A stretch of 58,715 bases of DNA from CAZYTO01 sp964650405 (GCA_964650405.1 CAZYTO010000003.1:1-58715), one strand, 5' to 3'; counted from the stretch's first letter, positions 25,551-34,480 are shown. The notes: generated by a model not told the origin, from the letters alone. Translations and numbers: made by a program.

Positions 25551-27713
25551 ATGCGACCGGTCCTCGCACTCCTCGTTCTTGTTGTCACCGGTGTCCTCGC
25601 CGCGGACGAGCATCCCGTGGCATCGCCTGCCGCCACAATTCCGCCGGGCACGCAACGCGCGGCGGCCGTTGCCACCGACGGTTCCGGGTTCCTGACCATC
25701 TGGAACGACCATCGCAGTTTCGGCAGCGATTTCCCTCGGATCTGGGCGGTCCAGACGAATGCCTCCGGCAAGCGTTCTTCCCCGATCCTCCTCCAGGATC
25801 AAACCATAGGCGCGACACCGGAGTGGCCCTGGGATCCGTATGACGACCAGATGACTGTCGTCTGGACCGGTGCGGTCTATCTCGCCGTCTGGTACGACTG
25901 GCCCGCAAGGAAGACCCATACGATGCGGCTCGACCGCACCGGCCATCAGCTCGACGCCGTCCCACGCGAGATCGCTACGAGGGGGCAGATCGTGGGAGCG
26001 GCCTCGGACGGCACGCGGACGATGGTGGCCGTCCTGCCAAACCTGAAGCCCGCGCAGCTCCTGTTCTTCGATGCGAACGGAGAGCCCGCACGCGATCCGC
26101 TCGACATGGCTTATGGCACCGTCCCCATTGCCTTCGCTTCGAACGGTCACGGCTTTCTGATGATCTACTCCATGATTACCACTGGTACGTCGAGCCAGTC
26201 GTACATGGGCCCCATCTCCGCCGACGGAGTGCTTGGAAGCAGCGTTCCCTTCGACTTCGGCCGCCTCTACTGCATCACAACGGACGGAACCGATTATCTG
26301 GTCGTCTACCGTGATCACGTGGGCTTCGTTGCGTACTATCGATACGACGCCACCGGAAGACTCGTCGGCGGTCGGCACGGCGTCGATGCGTCGACATCAG
26401 GTGCGAGCGCGACCCCCTATCTCAGCGGCTGGCTGGTGCAGACGGCCAGTCCCGCAGGCAGCCGTCTGCGTCATCTCGATCATGACGGGGTTTACCTCGA
26501 GGACGTACCGATGGCTGCCCCCGACGCCGGCGGCGTCCTGGCAACAAACGGAAGCCAGGTGCTTTACGCCCACGGACACCTGACGACGAGTGTGCTGTAC
26601 CAACAGATCCTGGGCAACGGCCCTGACGAGTTGCTGCAACCGGGACCGCCGACGCAAACGCAACCTCGCCTGACAGGCGGAGGTAAGGGCTATGCCGCGC
26701 TGTGGGACGAGGCGCGGGAGACGAAGGAATTGCGCGCGGCGCGTGTCGACGCGCACGGAGCGCCACTTGACGGCGAGGGCCTGGTCGTGACGCGGAGCTC
26801 GCACTACGACGGCTCGACGGCGATCGCCTTCGACGGCGCGAACTACATCGCCGCCTGGGGCGACAACAGCGCCGGCCAATGCAGCATCCACCTTGCGCGC
26901 ATCACACCCGAGGGAACACTCCCGGACGGCCTCAACGGCCATCTCGTCTACTACGCCTGCGTACCCCGCCTCGCGCTCGGTTCGGGCCCCGATCGCGTTC
27001 TGCTCGTCTGGACTCAGTTCGACGGAAATGCGTACGGAAGTTCCTGGGCATTGGTCATGGACCGGAACCAGATCCCGATCTCCAATCCGGTGCGATTGCC
27101 GGAGGCCTACAGAGACGCTGAAGTCGCGGTGGGATGGAACGGCACGAATTGGCTGGTCGCCTGGACCAGCTCGACCTTCGTCTATTACAACGGGTACCAC
27201 TACACCTATTACATCTACACCGCGCGGATCGCGGCGGATGGCTCGTTGGTCGGCCAGGCCGCTCGCGTCATTGCGCAATCATTCGATAACGAGAATGCGC
27301 TCTCCGTCGGTTCGAACGGTGCCGATTTCGTCGTCGCCTGGCAATCGTGGGACGCAACCGTCCTCAATCCTCCCTACTCGCTTCATGCCCTCAGGGTCTC
27401 CCCCGATGGGACGCCCGGCGCCTCCGTGAGTCTCGGCAGCGGCACAAGGCCGTCTGCCTCATGGACAGGCACTGATTATGTCGTCGGATTCCAGGACGGC
27501 GATGCTCTTTACACGACAACGCTCGGTCAGCCGTCCAAACGCCAACTCCTCGCCACGGCCGGTGGTTCAAACTCGACGGTCATGCTCGCCTTCGCTGCTT
27601 CCGGTTCACTGGCCAACCTCTACCTCCGCAACGCATGGGAGTGGCCCTACCTCACCACACTCACCGCCTTCCTCAACGCAAGTGCCGGACCCCACCGGCG
27701 CGCCGCACACTGA
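25551..27713 (+). CDS. secreted protein of unknown function, propeller-like repeats
   Basis: This 720-residue protein has a signal peptide (MRPVLALLVLVVTGVLAADEHP). The body is made of repeating units of about 45-55 residues built on A-x-D-G-x-x-(F/Y)-(L/V)-x-x-W/Y and (T/S)NGSQ motifs (GSGFLTIWNDHRS, GAVYLAVWYDWPA, GGKGYAALWDEARE, GANYIAAWGDNSAG, GTNWLVAWTSS, GADFVVAWQSWD). This strongly suggests a beta-propeller, but the family is not one I can name. It has no catalytic motif or cell-wall anchor. It is flanked by the inverted pair of TTCGCTTA-type arrays, and its base composition looks slightly lower in GC than its neighbours. Confidence 0.75.
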   Translation: MRPVLALLVLVVTGVLAADEHPVASPAATIPPGTQRAAAVATDGSGFLTIWNDHRSFGSDFPRIWAVQTNASGKRSSPILLQDQTIGATPEWPWDPYDDQMTVVWTGAVYLAVWYDWPARKTHTMRLDRTGHQLDAVPREIATRGQIVGAASDGTRTMVAVLPNLKPAQLLFFDANGEPARDPLDMAYGTVPIAFASNGHGFLMIYSMITTGTSSQSYMGPISADGVLGSSVPFDFGRLYCITTDGTDYLVVYRDHVGFVAYYRYDATGRLVGGRHGVDASTSGASATPYLSGWLVQTASPAGSRLRHLDHDGVYLEDVPMAAPDAGGVLATNGSQVLYAHGHLTTSVLYQQILGNGPDELLQPGPPTQTQPRLTGGGKGYAALWDEARETKELRAARVDAHGAPLDGEGLVVTRSSHYDGSTAIAFDGANYIAAWGDNSAGQCSIHLARITPEGTLPDGLNGHLVYYACVPRLALGSGPDRVLLVWTQFDGNAYGSSWALVMDRNQIPISNPVRLPEAYRDAEVAVGWNGTNWLVAWTSSTFVYYNGYHYTYYIYTARIAADGSLVGQAARVIAQSFDNENALSVGSNGADFVVAWQSWDATVLNPPYSLHALRVSPDGTPGASVSLGSGTRPSASWTGTDYVVGFQDGDALYTTTLGQPSKRQLLATAGGSNSTVMLAFAASGSLANLYLRNAWEWPYLTTLTAFLNASAGPHRRAAH

Positions 27714-27752
27714 GCACGCGAAACGCTGTGCACCGCGAATCACGCAGCACGA

Positions 27753-27890
27753 AAAGCGAATAGCGGATAAGCGACTTCGCCGATAAGCGAACAGCGAATA
27801 AGCGAATAAGCGATTAAGCGATTAAGCGATTAAGCGAATAAGCGAATAAGCGAATAAGCGAATAAGCGAATAAGCGAATAGGCGAATAAG
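27753..27890. repeat. 8-nt word array, family AAGCGAAT
   Basis: About 16 near-identical octamers AAGCGAAT/AAGCGATT make the longest and most regular array in the window. It ends 2 nt from the GT39 gene stop and lies in a convergent gap. It is the complement of the family at 25439-25518. Confidence 0.92.
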
Positions 27891-27892
27891 CG

Positions 27893-29392
27893 TCACTCCA
27901 ACTTCTTCATCTTCGGCCACGCTTTCCGCAGGTCCCAGCCGCGCGGATGCTGGACGAGGAAGAGGGTGAAGTGTTCCTGGTCCATGGCGTAGGGGTGGCC
28001 GATCTCGGCCATCGGTTTCACCACGGCGAACTTGCGCTCCAGGGTCTCCCGGTCGTCGCCGAGGACGAGGAGGCTGTCACCGGTGTACTGGCGAGGACCC
28101 CAGGTCCAGTTGGAGACGTGCGTACCGATCGATTTCGGCAGACCGTAGCGCGGTCCGTAGAAGTCGATCGCGCCTGACTGTCCGTAGTCATTGCCGAAGA
28201 TGGCCGTCTGCGCGCGCTGGTCGGGAGGAAGGCTGTACCAGGCATGGGCCACGGTGGCGACCATCTCCGGCCAGCCGAAGCGGTCGGCGAAGAGCTGCGG
28301 CATGGACGTCGTCTTGCGATGTTCGAAGCGCGGCTGCTGCAGGTGGGTGAGCTGCGTGTAGCGCTCGTAGGCCGCAGGCGGGAGCACGGGCACGAGAATC
28401 GGCGCGATGAGCGCGCCACCGATGGCGATGAGCGCGGCATAGGCGACCCCGAGCCAGCGGCGCTGCTCCGTGGCGCGCTCGAGAGTGACAGCGCCGGCGG
28501 CGATGAGCATGACGAAGGCCGGGAAGAGGTAGTAGAAGCGCCCGTTCGCCGCAAGCAGCACCGCGAAGGCAATGAGCCAGGTAAGACCGAGGACGCGGAA
28601 GCGCTTCTGCGCGCCGAAGAGGAGCGACACGAGGCCGGCGATCCACACCGGCGCCGCCACCGGGCTGGCCATCAAGCCGTCGAAAAGCAGGAAGACCAGA
28701 GGGTTCATCTGTACATCGCGGCCGTTGCGCTTGATGTTGGCCAGCATCTCCACGTGCGGAAAGTGATTGCGGATCTCCCACAAAAGGTTCGGCAGGAAGA
28801 TGGTGAAGGCGATCACGCCGGCCAGCACGAACCAGCGGTTGAACATGAGCTTCCGATCCGCAGTGAGCAGCAACGCCATGACGATCGAGAACCCGAAGAC
28901 GAGCATCGTGTGCTTGTTCAAAAGCCCGACGCCCGACAGCAGACCGAAGACTAGCCACCAGCGCGGATCGCCGCCTTTCAGGATGCGCACGACGACGATG
29001 GCGCAGCCGGTCCAGATCAGCGGCTCGATGGCATTCATCGACAGGTAACTGCAGAACACGAGGTATCCGGGCGCCACCGCGACGACCAGCGCCGCCACGA
29101 TCTGCGCGAACCGCCCCCCGCCCAGCTCGCGCACCAGCACTCCCGCCAGCAGCACCAGCCCCGCCCCCGCCAGCGAGGGGAAGAGGCGGATGGAGTACGG
29201 CGAGTCGCCGAAGAGATGCCGGGTCAGCCAGGCCTGGAAGGCCGTAAGCGGCGGCATGTCGATGAACCCCCAAGCCAGGTGCTGCCCGCAGGCCAGGAAG
29301 TACAGCTCGTCGATGAAGAAGCCGTAGAGCGTCGCCGTGGCCATGTGGAAGGCGAGGGTGAGCGTGGCGAGCAGGGCAACGATTCTGTTCAT
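27893..29392 (-). CDS. GT39/ArnT-like polyprenyl-sugar membrane glycosyltransferase
   Basis: This 499-aa GT-C membrane glycosyltransferase has a first periplasmic loop containing the DE motif of the family (FFIDELYFLACG). LTAFQAWLTRHLFGDSPYSIRLFPSLAG then about ten hydrophobic helices follow, as in the PMT_2/ArnT group, which use polyprenyl-phosphate sugars to modify lipid A or proteins outside the membrane. The C-terminal 130 residues form a soluble periplasmic domain (FGNDYGQSGAIDFYGPRYGLP). The ATG at 29392 is chosen; the longer frame is the palindrome below. The sugar is unknown. Confidence 0.88.
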   Translation of the reverse strand: MNRIVALLATLTLAFHMATATLYGFFIDELYFLACGQHLAWGFIDMPPLTAFQAWLTRHLFGDSPYSIRLFPSLAGAGLVLLAGVLVRELGGGRFAQIVAALVVAVAPGYLVFCSYLSMNAIEPLIWTGCAIVVVRILKGGDPRWWLVFGLLSGVGLLNKHTMLVFGFSIVMALLLTADRKLMFNRWFVLAGVIAFTIFLPNLLWEIRNHFPHVEMLANIKRNGRDVQMNPLVFLLFDGLMASPVAAPVWIAGLVSLLFGAQKRFRVLGLTWLIAFAVLLAANGRFYYLFPAFVMLIAAGAVTLERATEQRRWLGVAYAALIAIGGALIAPILVPVLPPAAYERYTQLTHLQQPRFEHRKTTSMPQLFADRFGWPEMVATVAHAWYSLPPDQRAQTAIFGNDYGQSGAIDFYGPRYGLPKSIGTHVSNWTWGPRQYTGDSLLVLGDDRETLERKFAVVKPMAEIGHPYAMDQEHFTLFLVQHPRGWDLRKAWPKMKKLE

Positions 29393-29453
29393 GCGCGGCA
29401 AGATCGGCTCGCGCCGCAGCCGGGGCCACGAGTTTGGGACGGGCGGAGGGGAA

Positions 29454-29577
29454 GGGGGATGAGCGGCTTGAAGTGAGGAGTGGTTAGAAGGTGAGTGGCT
29501 AGGCTTCTTCGGCCTGCCCTGGTACACCTAACCACTCACCTTCGAACCACTCCTCACTTCAAGCCGCTCATCCCCCC
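29454..29577. repeat. near-perfect 49-bp inverted repeat between divergent genes
   Basis: Arm 29454-29502 and arm 29529-29577 are complementary over 49 positions with only two mismatches. The loop of about 26 nt contains TTCTTCGGCC. It contains GAGTGG/GTGAGTGG words at roughly 8- to 13-nt spacing. It lies between the start codons of the GT39 gene (minus) and the LytS-type kinase gene (plus). Confidence 0.92.
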
Positions 29578-29637
29578 ATCCCTCCTTTCATCCCACAGGA
29601 GAAGCGCGCGGCCGCCGGTCGCGTTACTCTCCTCACC

Positions 29638-30678
29638 GTGCGCGTCAAGCCCGCAATTCTCATCTTCCTGGCCTTCACCTTCATCGGGCTGCTGAACTTC
29701 AGCATCGTCGAGGCGAGCTGGCTGGCGGAGGAAAACAGCCGCGCGGCGAAGTATCCGTTCGTCTGGGAGATCACCGGTGCCTACGGCGTGCTTCTGCTCC
29801 TTCCCGCGCTGCTCTTCGTCTTTCGCCGGTGGCCGATCGACCGGCTCTCGCGCGTGCCCCTGCACGTGGCCGTCTTCGTGACCTTCGCGGTCTCGCACAC
29901 GCTGCTGATGTGGGGCAGCCGTGAGGTGATTTACCGCCTCCTTGGATGGGGAACGTACGACTACGGCGCGATGCGTTACCGCTTCCTCATGGAGGGGCAG
30001 AAGCAGATCATCATCTACGTCGCCCTCTACGGCCTCCTCCGTTTCCTGGCCTACCTGCGCGTCAACCGGGAGCGCGACGCCCAGCTCACCGAGGCGCGGC
30101 TGGCGGCGCTGAAGATGCAGTTGCAGCCGCACTTCCTCTTCAACGCCCTGAACATGATCGCCTCGCACGTCCGCGACGATCCGGAGACGGCCGCGGCGAT
30201 GATCGAGCACCTCTCCAGCTTCCTCCGGGCGACGCTGCGCAGCTCCGCGGCACAGGAAGTACCGCTGCGGGAGGAGATCGACTTCCTCGACAGTTACCTG
30301 GCCATCATGAAAGCGCGCTTCGAGGAGCGTCTGCGCGTAGACGTCACCCTTCCTGCCGACGTGCGGGAAACGCTCGTGCCCCACCTGCTGCTGCAGCCGG
30401 TCGTCGAGAACTCGATCACGCACTCGCTGAAGGACCACGCCCGCCGCGCCGAGATCCGCATCGCCGCCGAGCACCGCGGCGACCGCCTGCGGCTGACGAT
30501 CGAAGACAACGGCCCCGGCCTCCGTGAGGACGCCGCCGTCTCCGGCAACGGCATCGGCCTGGCCAATACGCAGGCCCGGCTCCGTCACCTGTACGGCGAC
30601 CGGCAGCAGCTCACGCTCGCCAACCGCGACGAGGGCGGTCTGCGCTTGACCATCGAACTGCCGTGGAGAACGGCGTGA
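29638..30678 (+). CDS. LytS-type sensor histidine kinase
   Basis: This 346-aa membrane histidine kinase is of the His_kinase/LytS-YehU class. About four hydrophobic segments (residues 6-130, no recognisable sensor domain) precede a linker coiled coil. The dimerisation motif LQPHFLFNALNMIASHV carries the phosphorylated His near residue 163. The ATPase domain shows LLLQPVVENSITHSL (N box) and IEDNGPGL with NGIGLANTQARL (G boxes). It starts at GTG 29638. It overlaps the response regulator gene as GTGA, so the two are made together. Confidence 0.93.
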   Translation: MRVKPAILIFLAFTFIGLLNFSIVEASWLAEENSRAAKYPFVWEITGAYGVLLLLPALLFVFRRWPIDRLSRVPLHVAVFVTFAVSHTLLMWGSREVIYRLLGWGTYDYGAMRYRFLMEGQKQIIIYVALYGLLRFLAYLRVNRERDAQLTEARLAALKMQLQPHFLFNALNMIASHVRDDPETAAAMIEHLSSFLRATLRSSAAQEVPLREEIDFLDSYLAIMKARFEERLRVDVTLPADVRETLVPHLLLQPVVENSITHSLKDHARRAEIRIAAEHRGDRLRLTIEDNGPGLREDAAVSGNGIGLANTQARLRHLYGDRQQLTLANRDEGGLRLTIELPWRTA

Positions 30679-31424
30679 CGGCGCAGGTCAGCACGCGGGT
30701 CCTCATTGCCGACGACGAGGCTCCCGCCCGCCGCCTGGTGCGCTCGTACCTCGGCGGCCGCGAGCACGTCGAAGTGATCGGCGAGGCGGAGAACGGCCTG
30801 GAGGTCGTCGATGCCGTCCGCTCGCTCGAGCCGCAACTGGTCATCCTCGACATCCAGATGCCCGGCATGACCGGCTTCGAGGCCATCGAAGCCATCGGCG
30901 CCGAGCACATGCCGGCCGTCATCTTCGCCACCGCCTACGACGAGTTCGCCCTCCGCGCCTTCGACGTCCACGCCGTCGACTACCTGCTCAAGCCCTTCTC
31001 GCGCGACCGCTTCGACCGGGCCTTCGACCGCGCCCTCACCCAGATCGGGAGTGACCGGCAGAACATCACCCGCCTCATCGCCTCGCTGCCGCAGACACCG
31101 GCGCACCTCGAGCGCCTCGTCGTGCGTCACGGCGAGCGGCTCTTCTTCGTCGCCGCGCGCGACATCCTCCACCTCACCGCCGAAGGCAACTACGTCCGCG
31201 TCCACACCGCCGGCGGCGCGCATCTGATCCGCGGCACGCTGGCCGACCTCGAGACGCGTCTCGACCCGGGCCGCTTCGCCCGCATCCACCGCTCCGGCGT
31301 CGTCAACATCGACGCCATCCAGGAGGTGCGTGCCCACGCTCACGGCGACTACCTCATCGTGCTGAACACCGGGGCCGTCCTCCGACTCTCGCGGCGCTAT
31401 CGGGAACGGCTGCTGGGCGAGTGA
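30675..31424 (+). CDS. LytTR family response regulator
   Basis: This 249-aa DNA-binding response regulator has a receiver domain (residues 6-120) with LIADDEAPARR, phospho-Asp in LVILDIQMPGM, the switch Thr in FATAYDEFAL and the Lys in YLLKPF. The C-terminal LytTR domain (about 145-245) is seen from RLVVRHGERLFFVAARDILHLTAEGNYVRVHT, RGTLADLETRLDPGRFARIHRSGVVNID. It partners the LytS-type kinase directly upstream. The GTG at 30675 shares bases with the kinase stop; a GTG at 30663 would add four residues. Targets are unknown; extracellular polysaccharide or autolysis genes are usual. Confidence 0.93.
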   Translation: MTAQVSTRVLIADDEAPARRLVRSYLGGREHVEVIGEAENGLEVVDAVRSLEPQLVILDIQMPGMTGFEAIEAIGAEHMPAVIFATAYDEFALRAFDVHAVDYLLKPFSRDRFDRAFDRALTQIGSDRQNITRLIASLPQTPAHLERLVVRHGERLFFVAARDILHLTAEGNYVRVHTAGGAHLIRGTLADLETRLDPGRFARIHRSGVVNIDAIQEVRAHAHGDYLIVLNTGAVLRLSRRYRERLLGE

Positions 31425-31585
31425 TCTACCTCGTCTCACCTTCGCGAGCGGTGGTTATTCGCATCTTCGTGTCCCGTCATGGAAAGCGCCCGGTGCAAGC
31501 TCCTCCAGCACGCCCATCGTTTTCATGACGCGCAAACAACGCCTTCATCCTCAAATGGTTGAGGCTGTTCCCTTCTTTTGGGAAA

Positions 31586-31601
31586 CGTGACCCACATCAC
31601 G
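31586..31601 (+). promoter_or_regulatory. CRP/FNR-family-like operator
   Basis: CGTGACCCACATCACG is a perfect 5-N6-5 palindrome with the GTGA-N6-TCAC core bound by CRP-family regulators. Its centre lies about 42 nt before the start codon of the REC-GGDEF gene, in a 208-bp gap without repeat arrays. Confidence 0.45.
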
Positions 31602-31635
31602 CGCGGGGCCACTGCACAGCCGAAGATGGAGGGTG

Positions 31636-32604
31636 ATGACAGCTCCTCCGCGCCGCCGTTGGAACGACGATCGTCAGTCCAAGGCCGGCGAACCGGTGGC
31701 CCTCGTCGTCGAGCACGACGGGGCGTATCGCGACTACCTCGCTTCGCTGGCACGGCGCATCGGTTTTGCCGCCGAAGAGGCAAGCGACGGCGACACCGCC
31801 ATGGCTTCGCTGGCCCGAACGCCCGCGGACTTCATCATGGTCGACCAGGACGTGCCGCGCCTGAGCGGTGTGGACCTCATCTCGCGCGTGCGGTCGGACG
31901 AAGAAGTGAAGGACGTCTATGCGGTGATGCTCACCGGCCGCGATGACGTGAACATGAAGCTCTCGGCCCTCGCCGCCGGCTTCGACGACCTGGTGCCCAA
32001 GAGCTCCGCCGAGGAAGAGCTGCTGGCCAAGATCACCGCGGCGCGGCGCATCGTGGCCCGGCAGCGGGCGCTCGCCGAGAAGATGCACGAGATGTACGGC
32101 CTGGCCATGCACGACGAGCTGACCGGGGTCTTCAACCGCCGCTTTCTCCTCGCCGAGCTCACCCGCCTGCTCAACAACGGCGCCAGCGTCGGCCTCGTGC
32201 TGTTCGACCTCGACGACTTCAAGGTGGTCAACGACACGTTCGGCCACCTGGCGGGCGACCGCGTGCTCCGCGACCTCGGTGCGCTGTTCCACGGCACCAC
32301 CCGCCCCGACGATCTGATCGCCCGCTACGGCGGCGACGAGTTCGTGCTCATCACCCGCGACGTTCCCGCAAACGAGCTCACCCGCATCGCCGACCGCATC
32401 GCCGGCGAGATCCGCAGCCTGAAGTGGTCCACCGGCGAATCGACCTTCGGCATCAACGTCACGTCCGGCGTGGCCGCCTCGGCAAGCGCCGCCTCCCCTC
32501 TCGAGCTGCTCGAAGCCGTCGACCGCGCCCTCTACCGCAGCAAGGGCGCGCGCAAGAGACCGGAGAGAGGCCCGGAACCGGCAAAGATCGAATTGATCCG
32601 CTGA
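31636..32604 (+). CDS. REC-GGDEF diguanylate cyclase
   Basis: This response regulator of about 322 residues makes cyclic di-GMP. The N-terminal receiver (about 20-140) has VVEHDGAYRDYL and VDQDVPRLSG as the probable phospho-Asp region, and LTGRDDV and LVPKSS as switch and Lys. The GGDEF domain (about 165-310) shows DELTGVFNRRF, LVLFDLDDFKVVNDTFGH and the intact active site RYGGDEF. RPDD five residues upstream of GGDEF is the RxxD inhibitory I-site, so product feedback is likely. GGAGG lies just before the start; GTG 31633 is an alternative. A CRP-like palindrome precedes it. Confidence 0.93.
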   Translation: MTAPPRRRWNDDRQSKAGEPVALVVEHDGAYRDYLASLARRIGFAAEEASDGDTAMASLARTPADFIMVDQDVPRLSGVDLISRVRSDEEVKDVYAVMLTGRDDVNMKLSALAAGFDDLVPKSSAEEELLAKITAARRIVARQRALAEKMHEMYGLAMHDELTGVFNRRFLLAELTRLLNNGASVGLVLFDLDDFKVVNDTFGHLAGDRVLRDLGALFHGTTRPDDLIARYGGDEFVLITRDVPANELTRIADRIAGEIRSLKWSTGESTFGINVTSGVAASASAASPLELLEAVDRALYRSKGARKRPERGPEPAKIELIR

Positions 32605-32652
32605 CGCGGGTACGGCGTTGCGGGGTAACCCTGTCACCCCAGCACCCGCTTC

Positions 32653-33630
32653 TCACTTCTGCCCGAAGAAGAACTGGAATGGCAGGTGGCTGCGCATGGC
32701 CCAGAAGCGCTCGTTGTGCAGGTCGTGCGGGAAGGCGAAGTAGAGCAGGTCGCGGCCGAACGTGTAGCCGCGGCGGACAAGGAGGTCGCGCATGCTGCGG
32801 GTCACCTCGTAGTTGTCGCCCGGCCAGCCGCTGTCCAGGTAGAAGCGGACGTCGCGCTTCGGCTCGTTCGCCACGCGCTCGAGCAGGTCGTCGTTGTAGG
32901 TGAACGTGCTGGACATGCACGCGGCATTGCCGAAGACGTCCGGCCACTGCCAGCCGAGGTAGAACGAGACCACGCCTCCCAGCGAGGAGCCCATCACCGC
33001 AGTGTTCTTCGCATCCGGCAGCGTGCGGTAGTCACGGTCGATCGACGGTTTAACCCCCCCCACGGGGAACCGGCCGTAGTCGACGTAGCCGTCGGGCGTG
33101 TATTCGTGCATCCGGCCCCGCGAGTAGATGCCGACGACGAGGACCTCGTCGATGATGTTCATGGCGTCGAGCGTGTTCATCGTCTCGTCCACCCGCCACT
33201 CGTTCCCGCCGTACGCCTCCTCCGGAAAGAAGAGGTTCTGCCCGTCGTGCATGTAGAGCACGGGATAGCGCTTGAGCGGGTTCTCGTCATAGCCGGGCGG
33301 ATGGAAGACGCGGAAGCGGTGGCCGTCCAGCTCCGTCAGCGCGCAGGCGTTGCAGTGCGGCTCGGCCGTGAAGTGCGGATAGACCTCCTTCGCCGCCGCA
33401 TCCGTGGTGATGACGAGATAGTTGTCACCCTGCGACCAGGTGACGGTGTCTCCGTCGCGGAGGAGGGGCTTGAAGTAGACGAACGGCCGCTCGGCGGGAA
33501 GGACGAACTCGAAACGGCCGGTAGCGACGGCGTCCGGCTCGACGTCGCGCTCCCAGTCGTCGTCGGTACGAAGGATCAGCGCGCCGTCCTGGAGCGGGTA
33601 ATGAACGACGATCCGTACATCAGCAGCCAT
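32653..33630 (-). CDS. esterase family alpha/beta hydrolase with N-terminal beta domain
   Basis: This 325-aa protein has about 75 N-terminal residues (VRIVVHYPLQDGALILRTDDDWERD...GRFEFVLPAERPFVYFKPLL) that look like a starch/carbohydrate-binding beta domain. An Esterase-D/Fes-type hydrolase follows: RVFHPPGYDENPLKRYPVLYMHDGQN, nucleophile in AVMGSSLGGVVS, acid likely in LDSGWPGDN and base in FPHDLHNERFW. Relatives hydrolyse acylated sugars, trehalose esters or siderophores. There is no signal peptide from ATG 33630. The first 55 nt overlap the upstream 89-aa gene, so it belongs to a coupled set SDR/small membrane protein/esterase. Confidence 0.85.
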   Translation of the reverse strand: MAADVRIVVHYPLQDGALILRTDDDWERDVEPDAVATGRFEFVLPAERPFVYFKPLLRDGDTVTWSQGDNYLVITTDAAAKEVYPHFTAEPHCNACALTELDGHRFRVFHPPGYDENPLKRYPVLYMHDGQNLFFPEEAYGGNEWRVDETMNTLDAMNIIDEVLVVGIYSRGRMHEYTPDGYVDYGRFPVGGVKPSIDRDYRTLPDAKNTAVMGSSLGGVVSFYLGWQWPDVFGNAACMSSTFTYNDDLLERVANEPKRDVRFYLDSGWPGDNYEVTRSMRDLLVRRGYTFGRDLLYFAFPHDLHNERFWAMRSHLPFQFFFGQK

Positions 33631-33845
33631 GCCAGAAGCCCCCAGAAGGAGACGTTGACCATCATGAGCGCGACCACGACGGCGCTCCGCGCGCGGAGGG
33701 AGAGGTCGCCGAAGCCGCCCTGCGGAAACACGATGTGCAGCACCGTGAAGGCCGGCCAGGCCGGCCACTCCCACGACCCGAACCACGCTCCGAGCGTGAC
33801 CCCGAGGCCGATGAGAGCGGCGGTGAACCCCCGGCTGATTCTCAT
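33576..33845 (-). CDS. small two-helix membrane protein, unknown family
   Basis: This 89-residue protein (MRISRGFTAALIGLGVTLGAWF...) has hydrophobic stretches at about residues 7-22 and 54-78 and a Trp/Pro-rich loop (GSWEWPAWPAFTVLHIVFPQGGFGDLSL) between them. It starts at ATG 33845, which overlaps the SDR stop as ATGA, and ends 55 nt inside the esterase gene. These two junctions are the main evidence that it is real. No family is recognised. Confidence 0.65.
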   Translation of the reverse strand: MRISRGFTAALIGLGVTLGAWFGSWEWPAWPAFTVLHIVFPQGGFGDLSLRARSAVVVALMMVNVSFWGLLAWLLMYGSSFITRSRTAR

Positions 33846-34480
33846 GCCGGCAGCGGAATGAGGGCGCCATGGACCTTGGCGGCCTCCTCGGACAGAAGAA
33901 AGGCGATCGTCTCCGCGACCGACGCCAGCGGAACGCGGCGTGCGTCGGGCATCGCCTTGCGGGACGCCGGCGTGTCGAGCGTGTCCGGCAATAGGGCGTT
34001 CGCGGTGATGGGCGTTCCGGCCAGTTCCGCGGCCGCGACCTGAATGAGCGTGTTCAGCCCGCCCTTGGCGATCTGGTAGGCCGCGGAGCCCGCGGACCGC
34101 GACAACGTGGCGATGGAGCTGATGGCCACGATCCGTCCAGGCGCATCCCGCCGCATCGCCTGCATGGCCTCCCGAAGGATGAAGAACGAGCTGGTGAGAT
34201 TGAGGCCGATCATCGACTGCCAGGCGTCCGTCGCCGTCTGCGAGAGTACACCTCCGGCGTAGCCGCCGGCCATGTGCACGAGGCCGTAGGGCGCACCGAA
34301 CCGCGACACCGCCGCCGCGACCACAGCGCGGACGCTCGCCTCGTCGCTCAGGTCGGCCTGGATCGAATGTTCCCCGACCGGCTCGCGCGTCAGCAGAACG
34401 CAGCGATAGTCGCGGGACAGGCGCCCCACCACCGTCGTTCCCAGGCCGCCCGTGCCTCCGGTCACCAACAGAGTTTTCAT
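33842..34480 (-). CDS. short-chain dehydrogenase/reductase
   Basis: This 212-aa short SDR starts MKTLLVTGGTGGLGTTVVGRL with the cofactor motif TGGTGGLG. VHMAGGYAGG replaces the usual NNAG, and SSIATLSRSAGSAAYQIAKGG holds the catalytic Ser, Tyr and Lys. ALLPDTLDT is the usual P-G loop variant. At 212 residues it is near the lower length limit for classical SDRs. The substrate is unknown. It is translationally coupled (ATGA) to the 89-aa membrane protein. Confidence 0.87.
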   Translation of the reverse strand: MKTLLVTGGTGGLGTTVVGRLSRDYRCVLLTREPVGEHSIQADLSDEASVRAVVAAAVSRFGAPYGLVHMAGGYAGGVLSQTATDAWQSMIGLNLTSSFFILREAMQAMRRDAPGRIVAISSIATLSRSAGSAAYQIAKGGLNTLIQVAAAELAGTPITANALLPDTLDTPASRKAMPDARRVPLASVAETIAFLLSEEAAKVHGALIPLPA

